From Bacteriovoracales bacterium (GTDB lineage Bacteria > Bdellovibrionota > Bacteriovoracia > Bacteriovoracales > Bacteriovoracaceae): 7,823 nucleotides of DNA. Below, piece after piece: positions 1-6,883 of this stretch. The notes under the pieces are model-generated. The model saw nothing but the letters and a program-made list of their open reading frames with translations, searched no databases and was not told where the DNA came from. Location: the NCBI GenBank assembly GCA_007117175.1, contig SKGZ01000195.1:1-7823 (forward strand), written 5' to 3'. Made by a program: the position numbers and the translations under genes. Numbering within the stretch: position 1 is the first letter of the stretch; each line of letters begins with the position of its first letter.

Positions 1-347
1 CCTTGGGAATTCTCCGAGAGCTTTCGCAAGAGATAAATCATTGATATTAGATGAAAGATTTAGGCAGGCGATTTAGATAAAAATATTCCGAGAAATAGGG
101 GGTTGACCCGCTTTTTTGGGCGTTTGGCAACGCACACGAGTAGAGTTTAGTCTTTTTGGTTATTCATTTTACCACTTTTCACATGAAAACCAAGTCCGTT
201 CAGATCTCAAAACAAAGCGAGAAATGGAGCACTAGGAACACAACTGACAAGAATGTCTGTCACCCACTGTCAAAGTCTAGGCCCATGCTAAGAGACTAAT
301 CACCCTATTTCAATGATTTAGACCTTGCTCATCCTTGGTTTCTTGAT
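1..347. other. Left intergenic region, no complete gene
   Basis: No complete gene is visible in these 347 bases. Two plus-strand frames run in from the left edge and stop early: frame 1 at a TAA at 34-36 and frame 2 at a TAG at 74-76 (about 24 residues). Either could be the tail of a gene outside the window, but both are too short to recognise. A perfect 5-bp hairpin with a TGGC loop lies at 120-133 (GCGTT/AACGC), just after a run of six T at 112-117. The segment GGGTTGACCCGC before those T residues could be a very weak terminator for an upstream plus-strand gene. TGACA/TGTCA repeats lie at 245-272. No good -35/-10 pair was found. Confidence 0.5.
245..272. promoter_or_regulatory. Possible operator: TGACA-N8-TGTCA plus a second TGTCA
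   Basis: TGACA at 245-249 is followed by its inverted copy TGTCA at 258-262, and TGTCA recurs at 268-272. The nested element GACA-N4-TGTC lies at 246-257. The repeats lie about 75-100 bases before the start of the WYL regulator. Dimeric WYL regulators of defence systems are known to bind inverted repeats in front of genes they control, so autoregulation here is possible. Five-base repeats arise easily by chance, so support is weak. Confidence 0.22.
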
Positions 348-1382
348 TTGTCGTACAATAACCCTATGGGAAAGAAATACAGCGATATTAGCAAAGTCCA
401 AAGACAGCAAAAGATCTATAATATTCTGAAATCAAATGGATCAGAAAAGGGTATGAGTGTCTCAGCAATTCATCGCTACCTCACTCGGGCAGATATCAAT
501 GTCAGTCAAAGAACGGTGGCCCGAGACTTAGATGAAATGTCACTCACTCATAAACTACAATCCACTGAGTCTATTCCTGTGCGCTTCTATACCAGTCCTG
601 ACTTTGAACCAGACTACCAACTCAGCTTTAACCCTGAGCAATTACAGATGATTTTCTTGGCCTTGCAAACACTGAGGGTGCAAAGCTCAGACTTTATCAA
701 AAATCTATGCCTACAAACAGAGATCGCACTTTTGGCAAAATTACCTAATGGAACCATCGCCGACGCTGAGGACTTAAAAGAATTAACATTGGTCACCCCT
801 ACGGTCAGTGGCCTTGGCGCAAATATCGATCATGAGAACTTCAAACTAGTGATGACGGCATTGCGTGAAGCAAGAGTGATTGAATGTTTGAATCACTCTC
901 CTTATCAATCCCATCAGCAACAGCAACGAAAAAGAATATTCTCCCCACTTTTACTGCAAGTCATTGGCGCTGATAGCTATCTCTTTGTTCACGATCATCA
1001 TTCTCAATCTAATAAAAAAGTAAAAGTCTCACGACTCTCTCAAATTCGACTACTTGATGAAAAGGTCAATCCCAAACATCGAGGGCAGCTAAGAAATCTC
1101 GAGCAACTGGTAGGCAGCTATGGAGGCACTGACGAGCAGTGGTCACACTACTCAATTCTTTGCACACCTGCTATGGCACAACACTTTCGAGAAAAGAAAT
1201 TTCATTCCCAGCAAGAGATTACTGCTGAAGGTGAAAATTTTCGCATCTCTTTTTATGCCAACCACGGAGCGGAAATCATCCGCTATCTCGCAGGCTTTGG
1301 TGACAATATTCTGGAAATTTCGCCAGCAAGTGTGAAGCAGCAAATTGAAAACATCTGGCGCTCTGGACTAAAGGTGGCCTAA
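348..1382 (+). CDS. WYL-domain transcriptional regulator (HTH-WYL-WCX)
   Basis: This is a 344-residue protein with the usual layout and length of WYL regulators. An N-terminal winged helix-turn-helix spans about residues 18-80, with a recognition helix around VSQRTVARDLDEM. A WYL sensor domain covers about 165-240, with the signature tripeptide present as S210-Y211-L212 and preceded by the basic segment QRKRIFSP. A C-terminal WCX-like dimerisation region spans about 265-340. WYL domains bind nucleic-acid ligands and switch DNA binding on or off. Relatives such as BrxR and CapW repress anti-phage systems, which fits the neighbours here, but the target is inferred. The start is uncertain: TTG at 348 gives the longest form, whereas ATG at 366 removes six residues without touching the HTH. 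Neither has a clear Shine-Dalgarno site, and a TACAAT box at 354-359 could be a -10 element giving a leaderless message from ATG 366. The gene converges on the minus-strand cluster, with 24 bases between stops. Confidence 0.9.
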   Translation: MSYNNPMGKKYSDISKVQRQQKIYNILKSNGSEKGMSVSAIHRYLTRADINVSQRTVARDLDEMSLTHKLQSTESIPVRFYTSPDFEPDYQLSFNPEQLQMIFLALQTLRVQSSDFIKNLCLQTEIALLAKLPNGTIADAEDLKELTLVTPTVSGLGANIDHENFKLVMTALREARVIECLNHSPYQSHQQQQRKRIFSPLLLQVIGADSYLFVHDHHSQSNKKVKVSRLSQIRLLDEKVNPKHRGQLRNLEQLVGSYGGTDEQWSHYSILCTPAMAQHFREKKFHSQQEITAEGENFRISFYANHGAEIIRYLAGFGDNILEISPASVKQQIENIWRSGLKVA

Positions 1383-1399
1383 AACTCTCCATGGACACT

Positions 1400-1430
1400 C
1401 ACCTTCTTACACTAAAAAAGGTGTTCTTTC
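1400..1430 (+). terminator. Weak intrinsic terminator after the WYL gene
   Basis: CACCTT at 1400-1405 pairs with AAGGTG at 1418-1423 across a 12-base loop, followed at once by the pyrimidine-rich tract TTCTTTCTTC. It starts 18 bases after the stop of the plus-strand WYL gene, as expected of a rho-independent terminator. The stem is short, AT-containing and overlaps the last codons of the convergent DnaB-like gene. Read on the minus strand there is no T tract after the stem, so it would not serve that gene. Confidence 0.33.
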
Positions 1431-2069
1431 TTCATGTAAAAATGATGGCGTCACTTTTGAAATATGGACCGTCAGCTCAAGTGCATCCTCTTTTAAAGGC
1501 AGCCCTAGGTCACGGTAGCAATTATCATCATAGAGCAAGGCTAGTAAATCAACGTATTGTAGAGCGCATCCCATCTGTCTTAAATCGCTCACTCTGGGGC
1601 GTCTATCCTTTCTATTTTCTACACGCCTATTCATCCCACTCAATACCACAACGGGTATATTAAACTGCTCAGAAATGAGTTTTAACCCCTTAAGGATTTC
1701 CTTACTATGACTTCGCTTAAAGTTCTGACGACCTCTAGGTCTCATATACTGTAATAAATCTAAAATTATTATTGAATGTTTATTTAAAGATGACCTTACT
1801 TTATCAAGAAAGTCGCAAGTAAACATTGGTTCCCAATACATAATTTCAATATGGCCTTGATTAACGAGGCTAAATTTTTCTATTCTTTGATTGATCTCTT
1901 CTGGCCTCAACACATTTGAAAGATATAGAGCATGGCCATTTTTTGCATGTTTAAGACAAAGTTTTAGCGCTATATTTGATTGTTCAGGTGTCAGTCTTGC
2001 TGCTAATACGCTCAGCTTAGAAGATTGAATAAGAAAGTGTAAATCATCTATGCTCGCAATATATTTCAT
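1407..2069 (-). CDS. DnaB-like RecA-fold protein with degenerate ATPase site
   Basis: This 220-residue protein resembles the C-terminal motor domain of the replicative helicase DnaB, without DnaB's N-terminal domain. Recognisable stretches are LSVLAAR (residues 19-25, the strand before the P-loop), the Walker B strand IIILDLLQYM (100-109, D104 kept), VVVLSGMNRR (140-149) and the DnaB-typical RP..SDLRQMG (157-167) followed by VDLLALLYDD. The Walker A position reads RLTPEQSN (25-32) where DnaB has a GKT-type loop, so the glycine-lysine pair is replaced by E29-Q30. The catalytic glutamate after the next strand (DnaB SLEM) is absent (SNVL), the sensor Gln of SQLNR is G145, and no clear arginine-finger motif follows. 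The protein is probably unable to hydrolyse ATP and may act by binding DNA or a DnaB-type hexamer (inference). GGAAAG lies six bases before the ATG, supporting this start. The gene lies 44 bases after the orphan gene and is probably last in the operon. Its composition is AT-rich (one sampled line about 20% GC). Confidence 0.8.
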   Translation of the reverse strand: MKYIASIDDLHFLIQSSKLSVLAARLTPEQSNIALKLCLKHAKNGHALYLSNVLRPEEINQRIEKFSLVNQGHIEIMYWEPMFTCDFLDKVRSSLNKHSIIILDLLQYMRPRGRQNFKRSHSKEILKGLKLISEQFNIPVVVLSGMNRRVENRKDRRPRVSDLRQMGCALQYVDLLALLYDDNCYRDLGLPLKEDALELTVHISKVTPSFLHEERTPFLV

Positions 2070-2082
2070 CAGGGTCTTTCCA

Positions 2083-2112
2083 ATTAAATTAACATTAATT
2101 ATTTTGTGTCAT
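2083..2112 (-). promoter_or_regulatory. Possible internal promoter before the DnaB-like gene
   Basis: On the minus strand ATGACA (2107-2112, five of six matches to TTGACA) and TTTAAT (2083-2088, five of six to TATAAT) are separated by 18 bases. Transcription would begin near 2076, leaving almost no leader before the Shine-Dalgarno-like GGAAAG. The segment is extremely AT-rich, so matches of this quality are expected by chance. Confidence 0.18.
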
Positions 2113-2113
2113 G

Positions 2114-2602
2114 CTAATTTCTCTGTTTCTTTTCATGATGAAAATTTCCATGTTCATCCACATAGGTTATTTCATCATTAAGTGATTCCCAAGCTAAGTC
2201 CAATAAGTCTCTATTGGTAAGCTGCTCATCCTTCGCACTGGTTTTTCTCAAGAAGTCATCAATGTCTTTCTGAATTAAACAAGGCATTGCTTCTCCGACA
2301 GTGAGAATATAATCTTGTTTAGGACAAAAACTCTTAATCTCTAAAACTACCTTTTTTTCTACGTCATAAACAATTTCATTATCCTGCCAACAGATATGAA
2401 GTGATTTTTTATCTGATAATTCACTGCAAACGTGAAACATATAACCGTTGAATTCACCCAACTTTGCTTTTTCAATCAATCGTGTTAATTTTTTTTCCTC
2501 ATCATTCATCTTACAATAAGCCTTGTTTAGTCTAGCTTTTTCTTTCCCAAAAAGGATGGCGTACCTTTGACTATAATCGAGACGGTGGACAAAAACTGTC
2601 AA
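2114..2602 (-). CDS. Hypothetical protein, no recognised family
   Basis: I do not recognise this 162-residue protein. It is charged, has no evident signal peptide or transmembrane segment, and looks cytoplasmic. A lysine/glutamate-rich helical stretch (about residues 32-50, MNDEEKKLTRLIEKAKLG) leads into a probable beta-rich part (about 52-105) with scattered cysteines, then an acidic helical region (about 110-145) and a polar His/Lys-rich tail. The longest form begins at TTG (2600-2602) and overlaps the end of the nuclease-helicase gene by 32 nt in another frame. The first ATG, at 2507-2509, would give 131 residues with AAGG 11 bases upstream and no overlap, and is a serious alternative. The open frame, AT-rich composition (one sampled line about 33% GC) and tight packing between the helicase and DnaB-like genes argue for a real, co-transcribed gene. 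A partner role for one of those neighbours is only inference. Confidence 0.65.
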   Translation of the reverse strand: MTVFVHRLDYSQRYAILFGKEKARLNKAYCKMNDEEKKLTRLIEKAKLGEFNGYMFHVCSELSDKKSLHICWQDNEIVYDVEKKVVLEIKSFCPKQDYILTVGEAMPCLIQKDIDDFLRKTSAKDEQLTNRDLLDLAWESLNDEITYVDEHGNFHHEKKQRN

Positions 2603-5600
2603 CGCTGACCAGCTCTAGAAATCGGCAGTAGGCGTTGGCCAGTTTCATCTGGGCGGGGCTTTGGCACTGGGGTCCAAAGATTTCTCGATTGGCCACCATG
2701 ATAAATGAGCATTGCGCTCGACTGACCGCCACATTGAGACGATTGGCCGAATAGAGAAAGTCCATTCCCCTAGGGCAATCCTGGGCACTAGAGCTGGTGA
2801 CTGAATAAATCACAACAGCGGCTTCGCGCCCTTGAAATTTATCCACTGTGCCGATTTGCACTCCCTCTGGCAAGGCATCCTTTAACCTTTGCACCTGAGC
2901 ATTATAAGGAGCAATCACCATAATGTCAGAAAGGTCCAAAGTTTTGCTTTCTAATTGTTTTTTGCCATGATTAAAAATCTTAGCAAGATGCTCCACTTGC
3001 ACTAACTCATTGACTAATTGGACGATGAATTTCACCTCTTCCATGGAGTAATTAGAATTTCCTGAGTGACTCACCTCTTTGTACATCAAAGGCTTGAGAT
3101 CACTGGGCCCTACAATCACTTGTCCTTCATTGCCAGCAGTGGCCTTGAGTCTATTTTCATAGAACAACTCACTGTTAAAACGGCAAATCTCAGGGTGCAT
3201 TCTAAAGGTTTTAGCTAAGAACAAACCTTGCTCCGCAGGGATGGTGGCGTTATCACCTTGAATGAACTCCAGGGCAGAAACTTCGGCTCCGTCTGGGTGA
3301 GAGGCCTGAATGGGTTGTTGTAATTGCTGGCAATCACCTAAGATGATCAAGTTCTTTGCCGACCTTGAGACGGCAATCAAATTGGCCAAACTAAGCTGCC
3401 CGCCCTCGTCGATGAATAGATAATCCAGGGTTTGCTCCATGGCGTCTCGGGCAAAGAGCCAACTAGTGGCACCTATTAAGACGGGATGCACATCGGCGGC
3501 CAGTTTTTCGCAATCCTTATTTTGAGTGGTGTATTGATAATGACCAAACTGAGGTTTTTCTTTAACTTTTTGAATCACGGTGAACTGACCTGCTAGTAAT
3601 TTTTGACAAGAGTCTAAGAGCCCACTAACAACCTTATGACTAACGGCACACACTCCGATCTTCTTACCTTTTTTTAACAGCGATTCAATCATATGACTGG
3701 CAGTATAGGACTTACCCGCTCCCGGTGGTCCTTGAATGGCCAAATAGGAATTCTTAAGGGCCGCGGCCACCGCGCAAGCATGGGTTACCGGATCTATTTC
3801 TTCAGGTGCAATCAATGAAACCTCTGAATCAGGTGGACGCCTTTGTAAAATATCTTTGATGGCCTTGTAACGATTTCCACTTAATGAATTTTCAATGATC
3901 TCTTCACAAACTTTTAGAGTACTAACTTCCAATGGTTTGTTAGGCACACTTGATTGTTGAAAAATGGCATGGGGGTGTCGATCATTGGCGGCAGCAACTT
4001 TAGTAATAGTGATGGTGCGACCCAGAGGGTTAAAATCACTCACTGTCCCCACTTTCTCTTTTTCACCCATGGCAAAAATACTATTTCCGATGCGAAAATC
4101 TGCTTCTTGGGAGGGATAACGATAAATATCTGTAAAGACCTTGCCCTTACCTTGGGGGGCAATTCTTTGATGAAGCGTCAAACCGGCTAGCCCTGACTTA
4201 TCCTCAAGTAGTTCCTGCTCATTCATTTCCTCTAAGCGAAAGTACTCCCAACCATCAACCTTATCTTCTCTCCGATAGAAACCCACTAGATCCGCCAATA
4301 AAATCTTGACCTCTTCTTCTGACGTGAGTTTATTCTTTGGCGCTGAATCAACATCAATTGCTGCCAGCAGCTTTTCTTTAACTTTATTGATTGTTTCATC
4401 TCTTTCACTCACCTGCTCACTAGCCTGGCCATCTTGCACTGGCGGTCTGGCAATCTCATGTCCTTGCTCAATGGCCTGTTGTCTTTTGCTCTCCAACCAC
4501 TGGCGCAGATAATAAGTGGAGTCAGTATCATCACGATTATAGCGCTCAACCGCCTGTTTCATTTCCTGAGTGATGTGATGAAAGCGACTCAGTTCTAGGT
4601 TGTGTTCCAAGGCCCTCTTATGAACAATCATCTCATTTAATGCAATCTTTCTTTGATAATCTGTGAAGATTTCTAGATCCTTCAGTGAATAACTTTCCAC
4701 ACTGGCCCTGATCCCTTGGCGAACAATACTATACAAATCCACAAATTTTTGTGCTCGCAATAATTGATCCAACTCTTCTTGATACAAACTATAGACTTGC
4801 GCCAGCTTCTTCATCGCCCCAGTTTCGTAGCTGGCGTAATGGTAAATATGAAAATCAGGATAATCGGCCTTGCGCTTAAGAATAAACTTCATCAGCGACT
4901 CAAAGGCCTCTTTTTCTTGAGCTGGATTGCTGGCCCAAAATGCTTGATACTGCAGTTTAGCATTTTCCAAATAGCTCACACCCAATAGATACTCCAGTCC
5001 TCGTGGTCCCACAAAAGTATCTCCTTCAATATCAAAGAAAAGATCACCTTCATTGGGTTCAGGCAGGCGACTCAAGCCCCGGCCTTGTTCAAAGGGCATA
5101 AACTCATCAACTGGCACGCCACTCTCTCTAGCCTGCACCTGCACTCTGGCCTGTTCCTTGGCCGCTTGCAGGAAATTAAAATTGCCTTTAGCCGCTAGTT
5201 TCTTAAACTCAGCACTGTCGGCACTGGCCAGTGCCTTCATGGTGTGAATGCCAATGGACTCTAACTCCTTTCTTTGCGACTTTTGAATATTGGCCACCAA
5301 ACTCAGATGATCATCATCACGTCTTCTCTTGAGGCAACTCTCCCACCAGCGACAAATATCACAATGAGTGACCGGCTCGGGATAGGCGTTAATCTTTCCC
5401 AGAGCTACCAGTAATTGATTGCGAACCAAGCGGTAATAGGCCTGATACTCATCAACTCGGTAAATCTCTTCACCAAAATCATTTTGCTCCCCAGGGGTGA
5501 TCACCGCCATCTCTTCAGGCATCAATCCCTGAATCTGACTGAGCATCTCAGAGTATAAGCACAGCTGCATAATTGAGCCCGCCTTGGTCTGTCTGGAAAG

Positions 5601-6002
5601 CTTAGTGTCCATCACCATATAGCTAAAATCACCCAGCTTAGAGGGGGTACTCACCTTCTTTAGAATATCACTGCGACCGTACCAGCCCTCTAGCTTGAGT
5701 ACACCTTGGGTGATGATATCCACCCCACTTTTCATCAGCTCAATGGTTTTCTGATAACCGTCTTCTCCATCGGCTACCTCGGCACTCTCAAAGCTTAGCC
5801 CCTGCTGTTGCAAGAATTGAACATAATTTCTCTCGTGCTCAAAACCACGCTGCTGCATCACTTTTAAATGGGGATTATTATAATCAGGTGCTTTTAATTG
5901 ATGGTTGGCAACACCCGTGTCTAATTCAGTCAGCCTTTTACAGTTTAAAAAACCGTTGATGTCTCCAGCCGAGAGAACATACTTATCACCTTTTTTTTGC
6001 AT
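2571..6002 (-). CDS. RecB-family nuclease / RNase H-like / SF1B helicase fusion
   Basis: This 1143-residue cytoplasmic protein matches the TM0106-type RecB nuclease-helicase architecture. The PD-(D/E)XK nuclease (about 1-225) shows D112, D132-T-K134 and the RecB-type Q146-x3-Y150. Cysteines C21, C214, C217 and C223 give the C-(n)-C-x2-C-x5-C pattern of Cas4/AddB/Dna2 iron-sulphur nucleases. An RNase H-like exonuclease domain (about 320-503) has FDIEGD with D324 and E326 and a late RDDTD with D491/D492. A charged linker (about 505-545) and a beta-barrel-like region follow. The Dna2/Upf1-like helicase (about 730-1115) has Walker A GPPGAGKS (K764), Walker B D865-E866 (DEGG rather than the usual DEAG-type), GDCQQL (D890), FRMHP (R934), VDKFQGRE (Q1057) and NVAVSRA (R1095). 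Every catalytic motif is present and the frame is unbroken. It probably unwinds and degrades DNA or DNA-RNA structures; a defence role is inferred from context. The ATG has no strong ribosome-binding site and an in-frame stop lies just upstream. The gene is richer in GC than its minus-strand neighbours. Confidence 0.92.
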   Translation of the reverse strand: MQKKGDKYVLSAGDINGFLNCKRLTELDTGVANHQLKAPDYNNPHLKVMQQRGFEHERNYVQFLQQQGLSFESAEVADGEDGYQKTIELMKSGVDIITQGVLKLEGWYGRSDILKKVSTPSKLGDFSYMVMDTKLSRQTKAGSIMQLCLYSEMLSQIQGLMPEEMAVITPGEQNDFGEEIYRVDEYQAYYRLVRNQLLVALGKINAYPEPVTHCDICRWWESCLKRRRDDDHLSLVANIQKSQRKELESIGIHTMKALASADSAEFKKLAAKGNFNFLQAAKEQARVQVQARESGVPVDEFMPFEQGRGLSRLPEPNEGDLFFDIEGDTFVGPRGLEYLLGVSYLENAKLQYQAFWASNPAQEKEAFESLMKFILKRKADYPDFHIYHYASYETGAMKKLAQVYSLYQEELDQLLRAQKFVDLYSIVRQGIRASVESYSLKDLEIFTDYQRKIALNEMIVHKRALEHNLELSRFHHITQEMKQAVERYNRDDTDSTYYLRQWLESKRQQAIEQGHEIARPPVQDGQASEQVSERDETINKVKEKLLAAIDVDSAPKNKLTSEEEVKILLADLVGFYRREDKVDGWEYFRLEEMNEQELLEDKSGLAGLTLHQRIAPQGKGKVFTDIYRYPSQEADFRIGNSIFAMGEKEKVGTVSDFNPLGRTITITKVAAANDRHPHAIFQQSSVPNKPLEVSTLKVCEEIIENSLSGNRYKAIKDILQRRPPDSEVSLIAPEEIDPVTHACAVAAALKNSYLAIQGPPGAGKSYTASHMIESLLKKGKKIGVCAVSHKVVSGLLDSCQKLLAGQFTVIQKVKEKPQFGHYQYTTQNKDCEKLAADVHPVLIGATSWLFARDAMEQTLDYLFIDEGGQLSLANLIAVSRSAKNLIILGDCQQLQQPIQASHPDGAEVSALEFIQGDNATIPAEQGLFLAKTFRMHPEICRFNSELFYENRLKATAGNEGQVIVGPSDLKPLMYKEVSHSGNSNYSMEEVKFIVQLVNELVQVEHLAKIFNHGKKQLESKTLDLSDIMVIAPYNAQVQRLKDALPEGVQIGTVDKFQGREAAVVIYSVTSSSAQDCPRGMDFLYSANRLNVAVSRAQCSFIMVANREIFGPQCQSPAQMKLANAYCRFLELVSVDSFCPPSRL

Positions 6003-6017
6003 AATCTACTATCGGTA

Positions 6018-6028
6018 CAAGTCACTTG
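6018..6028. promoter_or_regulatory. Small palindrome in the abiEii/helicase gap
   Basis: CAAGT-C-ACTTG is a perfect 5-bp inverted repeat, 16-26 bases before the nuclease-helicase ATG in the 44-base gap after abiEii. A second small repeat, AGAAA-TCC-TTTCT at 6036-6048, overlaps the abiEii stop. They could be an operator or an attenuating RNA hairpin. A possible promoter on the minus strand (TTGATA, 18 bases, TTTAGT) is weak. The arrangement would allow the helicase to be regulated apart from abiE. Confidence 0.2.
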
Positions 6029-6046
6029 GAACTAAAGAAATCCTTT

Positions 6047-6883
6047 CTAATCACTATCAAGTTTTATTAAAACACTTTTTAATTTTGAGTTAATGATTTT
6101 GATAATCTCATCCAATTGATAATTATCAAGCTTGTTCATTCTTATAAAGTTTTTCCAGAGGTTAAGAAAAGGTTTTGAATTTTCAGCAATAGCTCTTAGT
6201 TTTGTTCCCCTATTTGCCGTGGTTTCCTTAAGCGCCATGCGCAGTAAATCATCATCCAGTATACCATCTTTAATCATTCTATAGCAGTCATAGAAATCTT
6301 TCATTCTGCTTCCTAATTCTCCATGATAAAGAATTGCTTCTAATTTTTCAGAGAAGATATATTCCGCCGGATATGCCAATAAACTAATACTCTCTTCAAA
6401 TAGAGGATCTTTGGTTTTTAACAATGTTACCTCAAGAGTTCGCGGCCGAACAATATCTCCAACTCCAATATCAATTGAAACTTTATTTTTAATTTGCCCC
6501 AACTCTGCCTGTACGGAGATTCTGTAACCAGGGTATTTTTTATGCTCAATTGATAATTGCGATACCCGCATTAAAGAAAACAGCAAACCATCACCAACCT
6601 TAACGGCACTAATCTCTCTCATCATGCTTTCAATATCATTCATTCCTGCGTCAAGCTGGTTTAAAAGAAAATCAATATCCTTTGTCTCCCTCTCAAGTTT
6701 AATAAACTGAGCGAGGCACATCCCCCCCTTGAAAATTAATTTATCAGCATACTTAGATTTTGCAACTCGAACTAGAAACCTTTCAAGAAGCAGAGTCTCC
6801 AAAAGCGAGTTGAATGGAATATTCTGTTTTTTTGAAATATTTTTTAACTTTTCTTTAATACTCTGCTCTATACTTTGATTCAT
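6047..6883 (-). CDS. abiEii: AbiEii-family nucleotidyltransferase toxin
   Basis: This 278-residue protein belongs to the AbiEii/AbiGii (DUF1814-type) nucleotidyltransferases, toxins of type IV toxin-antitoxin systems. The catalytic signature is intact: KGGMCL (52-57, with G53-G54) followed by R65-E-T-K-D69-I-D71-F, giving the two metal-binding aspartates. D138 in IDIGVGD is a candidate third acidic residue. The family's C-terminal block is clear: YPAEY (171-175), SEKLEAI (178-184) and R193-M-K-D-F-Y-D199. Relatives such as mycobacterial MenT enzymes transfer nucleotides to tRNA and stop translation; the substrate here is not known. The ATG overlaps the abiEi stop in ATGA, with AAGGG ten bases before it, indicating translational coupling. 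Length is typical and no disabling change is visible, so the toxin is probably active when not opposed by AbiEi. The composition is AT-rich (sampled lines 20-35% GC). Confidence 0.92.
   Translation of the reverse strand: MNQSIEQSIKEKLKNISKKQNIPFNSLLETLLLERFLVRVAKSKYADKLIFKGGMCLAQFIKLERETKDIDFLLNQLDAGMNDIESMMREISAVKVGDGLLFSLMRVSQLSIEHKKYPGYRISVQAELGQIKNKVSIDIGVGDIVRPRTLEVTLLKTKDPLFEESISLLAYPAEYIFSEKLEAILYHGELGSRMKDFYDCYRMIKDGILDDDLLRMALKETTANRGTKLRAIAENSKPFLNLWKNFIRMNKLDNYQLDEIIKIINSKLKSVLIKLDSD

Noticed and set aside
2..76. Plus-strand open frame entering from the left edge, ending in DERFRQAI
   Set aside because: About 24 codons is too short to be significant, and a competing frame also looks protein-like.
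1391..1663. A 90-codon plus-strand frame opposite the DnaB-like gene, including a CCATGG start
   Set aside because: It is antisense to a gene with clear DnaB-type motifs and a good ribosome-binding site, and its translation shows no known domain.
1407..2069. Interpretation as a 3' fragment (pseudogene) of a complete dnaB
   Set aside because: It has its own ATG and Shine-Dalgarno site, an uninterrupted frame, and includes the P-loop region in altered form rather than a truncation. Upstream sequence does not encode a DnaB N-terminal domain.
3954..4190. Plus-strand open frames of 60-78 codons opposite the nuclease-helicase (also at 4306-4512, 4764-4988, 5053-5247)
   Set aside because: They lie antisense to a well-supported gene with all motifs intact, have no recognisable domains, and are shadows of its codon pattern.
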